The notes below the pieces were generated by a model. It made no database searches. It was not told the DNA's origin and saw only the letters and a program-made list of their open reading frames with translations. Shown one piece after another: positions 47,203-56,502 of a stretch of 59,823 bases of DNA. Location: contig NZ_JAAHGO010000016.1 of the NCBI RefSeq assembly GCF_010672455.1, forward strand, positions 93,397 through 153,219, read 5' to 3'. The stretch comes from Okeania sp. SIO2C9. GTDB lineage: Bacteria; Cyanobacteriota; Cyanobacteriia; Cyanobacteriales; Microcoleaceae. Both the position numbers and the translations under genes were made by a program. The number at the start of each line of letters is the position of its first letter. Position 1 is the first letter of the stretch.

Positions 47203-47395
47203 TATGGCTGCTGGGCTAGCAGTGTCAGTCTATGGAGCGACTGTAAGACCGAAAAGAGGCTCGACCTTGGAGGCTGGTGCATTGTTAGCGCAGCTCCTCT
47301 GCAAGAGGCAGCAGAAAGGCCTAAGAACGCGATGGTTAGGAATCCCGCGCTGTCTCGTAGAGCAGCGTTGGGAGGATGTCAAGGTATGGCTATAT
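47203..47395 (+). mobile_element. TnpB 3' end and IS605-type right end remnant
   Basis: A frame starting 47204 encodes AGLAVSVYGATVRPKR, close to a C-terminus seen in cyanobacterial TnpB proteins (a Cys is Tyr here). It is followed by GGAATCCCGCGCTG and GGGAGGATGTCAA, the right end of IS200/IS605-type elements. In intact elements the guide RNA (omega RNA) is transcribed from this right end; here no intact TnpB exists, so at best an orphan RNA. Confidence 0.6.
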
Positions 47396-47657
47396 TCAAC
47401 TCAAAAGCTTTTTTAGTAAGCCTTTTAGGTTTTATTATTTTCCGATAAAATATTGCTCAACAATTAAACTATTTGGTCTAGCTCTGACATTTTTTACTTA
47501 ATTTTCACCCAGACCCAGAAATTAAAGAAATCAAATGAAAATGCACTGAGTTTACATGAGCATTTTTTATAGATATATAGTTTTTTGATAATAAAAAATT
47601 TTTTCTTGTTTTGAAAAGAGGGCCGAATATTACCTAGAGGTAGAAATATTTTTGTTT

Positions 47658-47784
47658 ATCAGCGGTTTTCATTTGGGTAGACCACAGTGGGGGCGATTCG
47701 CGTTTGCGGAGCATTCCGTAGGAAATCGTCCCTACAAAGTTTTGTTTGTGAAGATGTGGTTCATCAAGAGCGAAAAGCGCTGTA
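47658..47784. mobile_element. Family RF element, long variant
   Basis: CAGCGGTTTTCATTTGGGTA to GAGCGAAAAGCGCTGTA. Compared with the 106-bp copies, its middle GTTCCATGGAAC is replaced by TTCGCGTTTGCGGAGCATTC and adjacent bases, a REP-like module. Confidence 0.75.
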
Positions 47785-47809
47785 TTTTATATCATGTGCC
47801 CCCTTCATA

Positions 47810-48222
47810 TAGAATCCGGTTATATAGTATATGTTCATTATTCAATCTCCCCATCTCCCCATCTCCCCATCTCCCCCAACAATACAATTAAGTATTCAAC
47901 TGGATTTGATATTACTCGTTATATAGAATCCGGTTATATAGTATATGTTCATTATTCAATCTCCCAATCTCCCCATCTCCCCCAACAATACAATTACAGC
48001 AGTTTTCTAGTTTATGAGGTACAAAGTTTTATTGCTCTAGGGAACAGGGAACAGGGAACAGGGAACAGGGAATATGAGAATAGCTCTACAAGTGTACCTC
48101 ACTATCCTCAAAAGTGCTGTAAGTATTTAACCGGATTTGATATTACTCATTACTCATTACTCATTACTCATTACTCATTAATCCTCAGTAATACGATAAC
48201 TAATTACCCGGATTCTATATCA
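47810..48222. mobile_element. Family RJ element with duplicated half and nested insertion
   Basis: Ends ATATAGAATCCGGTTATATA and ACCCGGATTCTATAT. The left half is duplicated (second start near 47928). At 47995-48121 a 127-bp element (TACAGCAGTTTTCTAG to AAAAGTGCTGTA) sits in CAATTAAGTATT; removing it with one TA restores the sequence of the copy at 51125. TACTCAT heptamers at 48155-48180. Confidence 0.8.
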
Positions 48223-48295
48223 GGGGAGCTACGCTTACGGTATAATAGTTATAATAGGGCTTCGTAGTTTTGCTCTATCCCTAATACATAAGTAT

Positions 48296-48420
48296 TTTCA
48301 ACAATGAATAATGAATAATGAATAATTACCTCTCCTTGAAAAGAAGAGGATTGACAAATTCATGAAAATTTTCTTTATTATCCCCTTAAAAGGGGAGGCG
48401 CATACCCACAATTTTTCGGT
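48296..48420. mobile_element. Family RL element, copy
   Basis: ATGAATA heptamers (48305-48325), CTCTCCTTGAAAAGAAGAGG, ATTGACAAATTCATGAAAAT, CCCTTAAAAGGGGAGGCGCA, CCCACAATTTTTCGGTAA. Reverse-complement copy at 34669-34787; another at 50925-51125. Confidence 0.65.
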
Positions 48421-48473
48421 AAGAGCTAAAGCACAACTACAAACAAAAACTTTATTATAAGTATAGCAATGTG

Positions 48474-48600
48474 CGCTGGCATATTTACAAATTACAAGAG
48501 GTGTTCAATAGCTAAAAGCCTTATATTATCGGTTTTTTATTCCCCCTTCCGGAGCTGTTGCTTTCCGGAGCTGTTGCTTTCCGGAGCTGCGCACAGCGCT
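48474..48600 (+). mobile_element. Family RG element, copy 4
   Basis: TAGCAATGTGCGCTGGC to GCGCACAGCGCT. The repeat block here is TTCCGGAGCTGTTGC units instead of TTGCCTG heptamers, showing the block is replaceable. Confidence 0.75.
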
Positions 48601-48741
48601 ATAATTATCCTAAAATTATATTATGGCGGTTTTCAGAAAGATAGAACACACTCCTAAGAATAAAAACCCTTGTAGGGATTTCCATAGAACTCCCTACTGT
48701 GGTATACTAAGGGTGAAAACTGCTATAAGATTACTATATCC

Positions 48742-50640
48742 TTATTCTATTGGTGCTGTTTCAGCTTCCGGTGGCATCACTTCAATAGGTATACCTTCCT
48801 CCTCTTGCCCATCCTGAGTTGGTAATGTTTCTCCAATGGATGTGTTTTCTGCTTCTGCTGACTTTGCTGTACTACAGTTAGAACTATCAAAATTAAATTC
48901 ATACTGATAAAGTTTTGAGCGATCGCTACTGGAAAAAGATTGATTATTGACTGCACCTATAGCTGCTTCATCCAACACTGAATGACCACTTTCTAGCAAT
49001 AACTTTGGTCCATTAGTAATACTGCCATCTGGACTAACTAATACCCCCACAGTAGCTTTACCTTCTAACTTTTGCTCGCAAGCTGCTTCTGGATAAGCAT
49101 CAGCAATAGTTGTAGGTTCAGTCAAATTATCTTCTTCTAATTCCAATTCTATTGCCCACTGCAAATAAGTACCCACAGCACCTAAAGCAATATCTCTTGA
49201 TTCTGATTCTTCATTGACAGCAGCATATTCTTGCTTTTGTTGCTGTAGTTTTGCTAACAGTGAACCTTTAAATTCTGCTTGCTGCTGTATTGATGGGGAT
49301 GGTTCAGGTTGCTGCTGTACTGGTAGGGATGGTTCAACATTTGTTATTACTGGTGTTGGTGGTTTTGTTTCTTCGACAGTAGCAGCAGCCACATTTTCTT
49401 CAGGTGTTGGAGATGATTGAGGGACGGGAGTAGTTGCAGTAACTGTTTGTTGCTTTTGTTGTTCAAATTTTTCTAATAATGAACCTTTAAACTCTTTTGG
49501 TGTTTCTGGTGTGGGAGATGGTTTAGGAGTAGGAGCAACAGGAGGAGTTTCCTGAACCTCAACTTCTGGTTGAGACTTGTTAGTTTCAGTTGGTGCGGGA
49601 GTGACAACAGCTACTTTTTGTGGTTGTTTGATTTCCTCTGCTATATCCTGAATAGTTTTTCCTTCTCGTAACTGCCTAACTATTGGTGCTTCTGGCAGTC
49701 TGCCTTTTTTTGTAGGGTCTGGTGTTGGAGGAGTTGGAGGTATTTGAGGAGTTGCTGTTGCTATAGGTTTTTTCTCTGTTTGAGTTTGAGTATCGGTATC
49801 ATTTTTATCTGGAGCAATAGCAATTTGATTTTCAACTTTATCTTGGTAACGTCGTGGAGGCAATTTTAAATTAGCTGAGTATGACTCTCCAGTTGAGTTT
49901 TCAACTATAGAAGTTTGCTCTTGAGGGTCGATCTCTAGAGTTGGACGACGTGATAAACCTGATTCATAGACTTTATCTGTCAAGTTCAAATTTTTTCTCA
50001 GTTGATATTCATCTATTTGATTTTGATTTGATTGTTGTTGTGGGTCAACTCGAAATATCTCTGCTGGTTGACTATTTGTACTAGGTAGTGGGGGTGGAGA
50101 TATTGGTGTTGTTGGTAATGACGACCTACCTGGTATAATAGATGGATAATTGTAGGAAAATTCGCTTGGGGATGGATTTCTGGGCAACCTAGAGACGGAA
50201 GGAGTGGATCTTGAGCGGGTAGAAGAGGATGAGGTAGTAGAATCTTCTGGTGGTAATTCTGGTAAGTTGTAATCTGAAGGGTCTACAGGTATTGTTGGTA
50301 ATTCTGAGGATGATGATTCGGGGACAACAGGTAGTTCACTGGGAGATGGTGGTGAAATAGGGGATAAGTTGGATGGTGTTGGTATGGTTGAGAATGTAAT
50401 TTCTGGTTCTTCTGGTTGAGGGAGGAGTTCGAGTTGTTCTGGTGTTAATTCTATTAATCCTACTGTTGGTGGTAATTTGGCTTTCTCTGAGAATAGGGAT
50501 AATTTTGGTAGGTTAATTCCTAATATGGCATGGATGCCCAAAGAGGTGAAGAGTGCTATCCATATTGGTTGACGGAGGGTGTCTATGATGGAAGGTTGTT
50601 CTATCGGTTGATTTAGGTCTAGGGAAGAAAAGTCAGACAT
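48742..50640 (-). CDS. TonB-like envelope protein with proline-rich linker
   Basis: 632 residues. Short cytoplasmic N-terminus, one membrane helix (about 25-45, PIWIALFTSLGIHAILGINL), then about 430 residues rich in Pro, Ser, Thr, Glu and Gln, including two FKGSLL-KxxQQKQ units. C-terminal TonB-like domain (about 530-605): EGKATVGVLVSPDGSITNGPKLLLESGHSVLDEAAI. TonB-family proteins span the periplasm and energise outer-membrane uptake. No ExbB/ExbD or receptor gene nearby. AGGAG precedes the ATG by about 10 bases. Possibly part of iron or cobalamin uptake, given the feo locus elsewhere in the window. Confidence 0.75.
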   Translation of the reverse strand: MSDFSSLDLNQPIEQPSIIDTLRQPIWIALFTSLGIHAILGINLPKLSLFSEKAKLPPTVGLIELTPEQLELLPQPEEPEITFSTIPTPSNLSPISPPSPSELPVVPESSSSELPTIPVDPSDYNLPELPPEDSTTSSSSTRSRSTPSVSRLPRNPSPSEFSYNYPSIIPGRSSLPTTPISPPPLPSTNSQPAEIFRVDPQQQSNQNQIDEYQLRKNLNLTDKVYESGLSRRPTLEIDPQEQTSIVENSTGESYSANLKLPPRRYQDKVENQIAIAPDKNDTDTQTQTEKKPIATATPQIPPTPPTPDPTKKGRLPEAPIVRQLREGKTIQDIAEEIKQPQKVAVVTPAPTETNKSQPEVEVQETPPVAPTPKPSPTPETPKEFKGSLLEKFEQQKQQTVTATTPVPQSSPTPEENVAAATVEETKPPTPVITNVEPSLPVQQQPEPSPSIQQQAEFKGSLLAKLQQQKQEYAAVNEESESRDIALGAVGTYLQWAIELELEEDNLTEPTTIADAYPEAACEQKLEGKATVGVLVSPDGSITNGPKLLLESGHSVLDEAAIGAVNNQSFSSSDRSKLYQYEFNFDSSNCSTAKSAEAENTSIGETLPTQDGQEEEGIPIEVMPPEAETAPIE

Positions 50641-51736
50641 ATCAGGAAACTCCTATAACGATCGATAAAATAAATAATAGAGTTGCAATTTGCATTTTAA
50701 CATTCTCAATATGGATAATAGAGAATGGGAGAAAGTTGCTATAGCAATTCCCAACAAGTGTGAGATAAAAAATTCATTTATTTATAACTGTTCAACCGGA
50801 CATTATATAATACAAATATCAAAAATTTTGCTACATTTTCTTGGGTGAGGGGGAGCGTATGAGCAGGGGAGGAGGAGAGTCATCGGATGGGCGACGTACT
50901 ATGGAGCAACCTTCAACCTTCAACAATGAATAATGAATAATGAATAATGAATAATTACCTCTTCTTTTCAAGGAGAGGATTGACAAATTCATGAAAATTT
51001 TTTTTCACAGGAGTCGATGGTCGGACAGCTCCGAGACCTCGCCATCCCATCCTAGGTCATGCTGCGCAAACGACCGCTTATTATCCCCTATCCAAGGGGA
51101 GGCGCATACCCACAATTTTTCGGTAATATAGAATCCGGTTATATAGTATATGTTCATTATTCAATCTCCCCATCTCCCCATCTCCCCATCTCCCCCAACA
51201 ATACAATTAAGTATTCAACTGGATTTGATATTACTCGTTACTCGTTACTCGTTACTCGTTACTCGTTACTCGTTACTCGTTACTCCTTACTCCTCAGTAA
51301 TACGATAACTAATTACCCGGATTCTATATAAGACCGGAAAATCGAGAAATATTTGGTAATGGTTGAAGATGGAACATTTTTGTATACCGAATTAAACGGA
51401 TTTGATGTCAATTTATTGAAATATTGAAAAAGAATATAGAGACCTTCTATGGGAGGTCTCTACAGAGGTTACTGGAAAAAGTATTACAGCGCTTTTCGCT
51501 CTTGATGAACCACATCTTCACACATCAAACTTTGTAGGGACGTTCCATGGAACGTCCCTACTGTGGTCTACCCAAATGAAAACCGCTGTAATTTCTGAGG
51601 ATATCTAATAGACATAGGCGTAAAAATCAAAAACAAAATCAATTCTTATCCATAAATCATCAATTATTCTTCCCTGTTCCCTGTTCCCTCTTTTAGAGGA
51701 GATATCTAATGTCTGACTATTACCAAAGAGCGATCG
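50641..51736. repeat. Spacer of RL, RJ, RF and RH elements
   Basis: RC end at 50778-50812, RL at 50925-51125 with a GGTCGGACAGCTCCGAGACC insert, RJ at 51125-51330 (TACTCGT heptamers 51234-51285), an RA end at 51359-51410, RF at 51485-51590 (reverse, 106 bp), RH at 51609-51708. No gene. Confidence 0.8.
51485..51590 (-). mobile_element. Family RF element, 106 bp, reverse
   Basis: TACAGCGCTTTTCGCTCTTG to TGAAAACCGCTGTA, with the palindrome GGGACGTTCCATGGAACGTCCC in the middle (two halves of one hairpin). Also at 53783 and 54681. Confidence 0.85.
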
Positions 51737-53347
51737 CTAATTTCTGATCGAGAAATCGTCTGCTTCTAACAATGGACTACCTGTTAAAGTTGCAAATTGA
51801 GCACCATTACCGAAACCACTTGCACTACCATTAGGATTATAGAATAAGTTACCATTGCTACTGTTGTAAACAATTACTCCATCTGAGGTTGCTGCCGCAG
51901 CATCACTATTAACTACATCAAACTCATCTGATATGCTGAAACCTGTTCCTGAGTCACTGTTGATAGCGGTGAAACTGTTGCGGTCTAGAAGAATTATGTC
52001 TCCTGGTGTTTGGGAAAAATCAGTAATTTCGTCTATACCAAAATCCTCTGGTTGAAATGCTTCATTACTATTAAAGATAAAGCGGTCAACACTGGCACCA
52101 CCTGTGAGTACATCGTTTCCTGCTCCACCATTGAGGCGATCGCGACCAATACCTCCTAGTAGAGTATCGTCCCCTGTTCCTCCTAACAAAATATCGTTAT
52201 TAGAGTTACCTACCATCAGGTCACCACCAGCTCCTCCAAGTAGTTGATCGCTACCACCAGCTCCACTTATCTCGTCATCACCATTACCACCACTAGCAGT
52301 GTCTTGACCGCCACCACCATTCACGGTATCATCACCATCGTCACCGTTGAGGCGGTCGTTACCAGCGCTTGCAGCAACGAAGTCATCACCATTACCAGCG
52401 TTAACTGTATCATCACCAGCGCCAGGATCGACGACATCATTTCCATTGCCAGATGCGATACCATCGTCTCCATCACCACCATCAAAGAATTCATCTATCT
52501 CTGCTTCTGGGTCATCGCTAGCTAAGAAGTCATTACTCTCACTGCCAGGAATTTCTAGCAAAATACCACTGCCACCGCTATCTGGATCGCCTATATCTAA
52601 GTTGCTAGTATTCAGGTTAGCAATAAACAGACCTGAATCTAAGACTTGGTCGCCAGTATCAGCAACGCCGAACTTAACGGTATTTTCTCCCTGTTGGACG
52701 GGGGCAAAAACAGTTAGTTTAGAGCTGACTCCATCATATTCGATGGGAAGAATATTATTGGCATTATCAATGAAGTTGCCTAATGAGAGATTATTGCTGA
52801 TAACACTTAAAGGTTGAGTAAGATCGTTGTTGAACAATGCAACATTGTTTCCATTAACAAAGACTCCTGCTACATCCACAAAGGAGGTGTCGGAAAACTC
52901 AGGAAACTCATCAGACCCAAAAATTAAATCAAAGGTTATAGACCTGACGGTGGGGTCTTCGATTACAAATTCAAACTCTAGTATGTTTGCATCCAGGACT
53001 TGGCCAGCTCCAGAAAAAGCACTGCTGGCCACAGCTTGAAGGTCTGGATCGGAGTTCCCCAATTGTTCAACACTATAACCAATTTCAGTATTTTGGTCGG
53101 GTGGGGAGCCATCGCCAGAAGTCAGCAAGATGCCTGGATCGATTCCTAAAGGCAGAGTACCATCATAAAATGAGGATTGACCAATGCCATTTGGGGAGGT
53201 GCCACCAACGCTAGGGGAGAGTGTAACAACCGCACCTTCAAAATTTATAGAATCAGGTATGACTGTCAAGCTAGCTCCTGGGTCTACAATTGCATCTACT
53301 AGGTCTTGGACTGTGTCTACTGTTGGATCGAATTCTACGAATGCCAT
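51737..53347 (-). CDS. Secreted RTX (Ca-binding) protein with choice-of-anchor L domain
   Basis: 536 residues, acidic, no cysteine pattern noted. N-terminal half is a choice-of-anchor L-type domain: VTLSPSVGGTSPNGIGQSSF, FDLIFGSDEFPEFSDTSF, DVAGVFVNGNNVALFN. About 285-420 is RTX nonapeptide repeats (GGDGDDGI, GNGNDVV, GAGDDTV, GGAGGDLM, GGIGRDRL) that bind calcium and form a parallel beta-roll. No N-terminal signal peptide; such proteins usually leave by a type I secretion system. Likely an extracellular or cell-surface protein. Confidence 0.9.
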   Translation of the reverse strand: MAFVEFDPTVDTVQDLVDAIVDPGASLTVIPDSINFEGAVVTLSPSVGGTSPNGIGQSSFYDGTLPLGIDPGILLTSGDGSPPDQNTEIGYSVEQLGNSDPDLQAVASSAFSGAGQVLDANILEFEFVIEDPTVRSITFDLIFGSDEFPEFSDTSFVDVAGVFVNGNNVALFNNDLTQPLSVISNNLSLGNFIDNANNILPIEYDGVSSKLTVFAPVQQGENTVKFGVADTGDQVLDSGLFIANLNTSNLDIGDPDSGGSGILLEIPGSESNDFLASDDPEAEIDEFFDGGDGDDGIASGNGNDVVDPGAGDDTVNAGNGDDFVAASAGNDRLNGDDGDDTVNGGGGQDTASGGNGDDEISGAGGSDQLLGGAGGDLMVGNSNNDILLGGTGDDTLLGGIGRDRLNGGAGNDVLTGGASVDRFIFNSNEAFQPEDFGIDEITDFSQTPGDIILLDRNSFTAINSDSGTGFSISDEFDVVNSDAAAATSDGVIVYNSSNGNLFYNPNGSASGFGNGAQFATLTGSPLLEADDFSIRN

Positions 53348-53782
53348 AATATTTTCTAACTCCTAAAAAAAAATTAACAACTAAATTTGCACAAATTAAT
53401 GTTGAGTTAAATTTTCGGTAGTCCTGCATTGTAATGGTATGGACAGTGGGAGGATCTTGTTCCCGTTCTAAGTGTTGTTTGTCTCTACCTGCTATTCTGT
53501 CTACAGAACCACCAAATTGTCTATTCTAGGGGATCGAATTTTGTACATTTGGTACAATTAACAATTATCCCCAGCTCTCACCACAGCAAAGTCTAAAGCT
53601 CACAGGTATGCCGAACAAAAGGCAGCAAGTTTAAATTGCCCAGAGTTTTATAAATAAGAATTTTTTACTCTTGATTATTTATTAGCAGATCCCATAAAAT
53701 TGACTTTGCTATGGCCTATTGTTTTCACAGATAATATATTTCTTAGCTAAACCGAGGTTATGCAAAAAAGAAATTTTTTAAT
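53348..53782. other. Intergenic, RB end, no gene
   Basis: GGTAGTCCTGCATTGTAATGG (53418-53438) is an RB-type end. Otherwise unique-looking sequence without supported frame. Confidence 0.45.
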
Positions 53783-53888
53783 TACAGCGGTTTTCATTTG
53801 GGTAGACCACAGTAAGGACGTTCCATGGAACGTCCCTACAGGATTTTGCTTGTGAAGATGTGGTTCATCAAGAGCGAAAAGCGCTGTA
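53783..53888 (+). mobile_element. Family RF element, 106 bp
   Basis: TACAGCGGTTTTCATTTGGG to AGCGAAAAGCGCTGTA. Inserted at TA, with flanks TTTAAT and AAGAAG. Confidence 0.85.
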
Positions 53889-54049
53889 AAGAAGTCAAGG
53901 GTATTAACCCAAACTCAACTATTACAGTATATTTGCTTATTTATGTGGTACAACTGACGGGGTAAATATTTTGGCGTTGAGTCGTGGTAATGATTTTGAG
54001 ATTAACTTTGGACGCAAAACATAAGTTTTTCAATTTTACCTTCAGCTAA

Positions 54050-54196
54050 TAGACATATCCAAGAATAAAAAATCAAATCAATTATCCCAATAGATACATC
54101 AATTATTTCCCCTCCTGGGAGGGGGAGGGACGTTGGGGTGGGTTCTCTACTGCCTACTGCCTACTGTCTACTCCCTATGGGTGGAGGAGATGTCTA
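54050..54196. repeat. Family RH element, copy 4
   Basis: TAGACATATCCAAGAATAAA to GGAGATGTCTA. Contains CTACTGCCTACTGCC units and a G/C-rich GGGAGGGGGAGG block. Confidence 0.7.
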
Positions 54197-54217
54197 ATTA
54201 TCATGACATTTACAGCG

Positions 54218-54676
54218 TTGACATCTCCAGGGGTTGAAACACCCTGGATTCTGTGGTTAGTCCACCCCCATTTGGGACGGGGCGAATAAATGTGCGGAAG
54301 TAAATTCCGCACGCAGCCCCTCATAAATCCACATTTGCTTAAAGCCTGAAGGGCAGACTTCTATACTACTCGGCATAGACCGAAATCTAGCTGTGAGCTT
54401 ACTTTCAGAGTGGTTTTACTCAAGTTGGAGCAATAAATCGCTGCTTTAGCTGCATTGCTTGCTTTTCCTGCGGAATGCTGCGCAAACAGCCGTCGTAGGA
54501 AGCATCGTCCCCGTCTCCTGTCCGCCGGAATCTCACCGCAAAGCGCGATCTTGTCATGGCGACAAACCTTGTTCTTAGTTGATATTTCTAGTATAGCAGA
54601 ATTTGACTCCGGGTTAAAACCCGCGTGTCGTTATTCAACCAGGGGATAAATCTTCCGGGAACTTTCCTCCCGACGT
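54218..54676. mobile_element. Degraded IS200/IS605-like ends
   Basis: Blocks GACATCTCCAGGGGTTGAAA, CACCCTGGATTCTGTGG, and later GTCCGCCGGAATCTCACCGC, GGGAACTTTCCTCCCGACG recall IS200/IS605-type termini. No reading frame for a transposase. Confidence 0.4.
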
Positions 54677-54680
54677 TTTT

Positions 54681-54782
54681 CAGGTTTTCATTTGGGTAGA
54701 CCACAGTAGGGACGTTCCATGGAACGTCCCTACAAAGTTTGATGTGTGAAGATGTGGTTCATCAAGAGCGAAAAGCGCTGTA
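54681..54782 (+). mobile_element. Family RF element, 5' slightly truncated
   Basis: CAGGTTTTCATTTGGGTAGA to GCGAAAAGCGCTGTA. Same interior palindrome as the other copies. Confidence 0.8.
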
Positions 54783-55210
54783 AGCAACGCCAAATATTTT
54801 GGTAGTGGTGTACAAGTAGTGATTTTTGTAGTTTTGTTTCTGACAGTGAAAGGGATTTACTTATAAATATCACTACATCTACAGGACTACCAATATTTTT
54901 TGCTTGTTCGAGATCCGGCCAACCCATATTCCCTACTCCCTACTCCCTACTCCCTAAAATCATCAATATATGTGCTTCTTCTAAAAAGTAGGAAACTGCT
55001 GTATATCCATTCCTTAGGCAAAAAAAAATTTTTATGGTACATGAACTGTAGTGTATATTGCAAAATAGTCTACAGGTAAAGTCCTTGGCTAAACCATTTA
55101 TATCATTACTCTGGAGTAATAATAATATTAATGATATATTTTGAGAAAATCTCAGGATTGTTATATATTTATGTATGAATATATGCAAAAAATGTTTGAT
55201 TATCTGACAG
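54783..55210. other. Spacer with CTACTCC heptamers, no gene
   Basis: CTACTCC heptamers at 54930-54955 and an A/T-rich promoter-like region before 55211. No gene. Confidence 0.4.
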
Positions 55211-56101
55211 ATGAAAGAATTTTATACCTGGAAAAAATACCGCTGTGCTTACGAATTTTATCCTCATAAAGAAGGAGACTGTTCTACTATACCTTTACTA
55301 TTACTGCATCCTATTGGAGTAGGTTTATCTAAAAATTTCTGGCATAGATTTTGTTGTTTATGGCAGGAGCAAAGTTTACTAAATCCTATCTATAGTCCAG
55401 ATTTATTAGGGTGTGGTGAAAGTGATATGCCATCTGTGGCTTACTATCCTATGGACTGGGCTGAACAATTACAATATTTTTTAGAGAAGGTTGTACAAAG
55501 ACCAGTAATTTTAGTTGTACAAGGTGCTTTGTTTCCTGTGGCTGTATCTCTGGTAAAACTACAGCAAGAATCAAGTTTAATTAATGGTTTAATATTATCG
55601 GGTCCGCCTCAGTTGGAATTGATGACAAAGGCTGATTCACCGATTAACCAAAAGTTGAGATGGAATCTTTTTTATTCACCTATTGGTAAAGTTTTTTATC
55701 GCTATGCACGCAGTCGAAAATTTTTAGATTCTTTTTCAAAAAAGCAATTATTTGCTCATGAAGAGCGAGTAGATGAAGAATGGTTAGATACTTTAGAAAA
55801 AGGGGCAAAAAATCCCAAAAGTCAATATGCTGTTTTTTCTTTTTTAGCAGGGTTTTGGAGACAGGATTTTAGTCAAGATATTGCTCAAATTAATCAACCT
55901 ACTTTAGTATTAGTAGGAAAGCAAGCATCAACTATTAGTAAAACTGAGCAAATTGAAGGGCCAGAGCAAAGAATTAATAGTTATTTAAAGTTGTTGCCTC
56001 AAGGAGAGGGTTGTCAAATATCAGGGCGAAATGTTTTACCTTATGAATCAACAGAAGAGTTTATTAAAGCTGTTAGTAATTTTTTACAAAAAATTAGTTA
56101 A
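55211..56101 (+). CDS. Alpha/beta-hydrolase-fold protein lacking the catalytic triad
   Basis: 296 residues with the hydrolase fold: LLLLHPIGVGLSKNFW, YSPDLLGCGESDMP, the elbow region VILVVQGALFPVAVS. At the elbow the nucleophile position is Gly105 instead of Ser; the acid position reads LVGKQASTIS without Asp, and the His position reads GRNVLPYES. All three triad residues appear absent. It may be a non-catalytic binding protein or use other residues. Start ATG at 55211, no strong ribosome binding site. Isolated gene. Confidence 0.75.
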   Translation: MKEFYTWKKYRCAYEFYPHKEGDCSTIPLLLLHPIGVGLSKNFWHRFCCLWQEQSLLNPIYSPDLLGCGESDMPSVAYYPMDWAEQLQYFLEKVVQRPVILVVQGALFPVAVSLVKLQQESSLINGLILSGPPQLELMTKADSPINQKLRWNLFYSPIGKVFYRYARSRKFLDSFSKKQLFAHEERVDEEWLDTLEKGAKNPKSQYAVFSFLAGFWRQDFSQDIAQINQPTLVLVGKQASTISKTEQIEGPEQRINSYLKLLPQGEGCQISGRNVLPYESTEEFIKAVSNFLQKIS

Positions 56102-56227
56102 TCGTTTGATAATTTATTGAAGAAAGCAGAAGGCAGAAGGCAGAAGGAAAAATTGTTTATGAATAGTCTTCGACAAGCCACTTTGTGTCTACAAAACTCA
56201 AACAATTTTAAGCACCCTCGTTGACCA

Positions 56228-56424
56228 AGAAATCAGGTATCAAGTCCCCCCTTTCAAGGGGATGAAAAAGCGGTCGATCTTCGGAGCTTCCCCGTTGGGT
56301 GGGATGGATGGGTTTGCTAACCATATCCAATCGACCAAGAGAAAATCAACTTCAATATTTCAAGCCTCTGACTTTAGGCAGAGGTACTGATAACTGATAA
56401 CTGATAACTGATAACTGAAATGAC
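56228..56424 (-). repeat. Family RK element, copy 3 (reverse)
   Basis: Reverse-complement of the 14782 copy: CCTTTCAAGGGGATGAAAAA, CCAATCGACCAAGAGAAAAT, then GATAACT heptamers (56397-56420). Confidence 0.75.
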
Positions 56425-56502
56425 AGTGGGGTATTAAACCCGCATTCATAAAAGATAAAATTAATCGCAAAATTTATCGAATGTAGAATAGGTATAAATC
56501 AA

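Noticed and set aside
47794-48267. 157-codon frame
   Set aside because: Consists of RJ elements and heptamers (SPSPHLPISP, THYSLLITHYS); no protein family.
52347-52817. 156-codon frame opposite the RTX gene
   Set aside because: Shadow of the repetitive Gly/Asp-rich coding region on the other strand.
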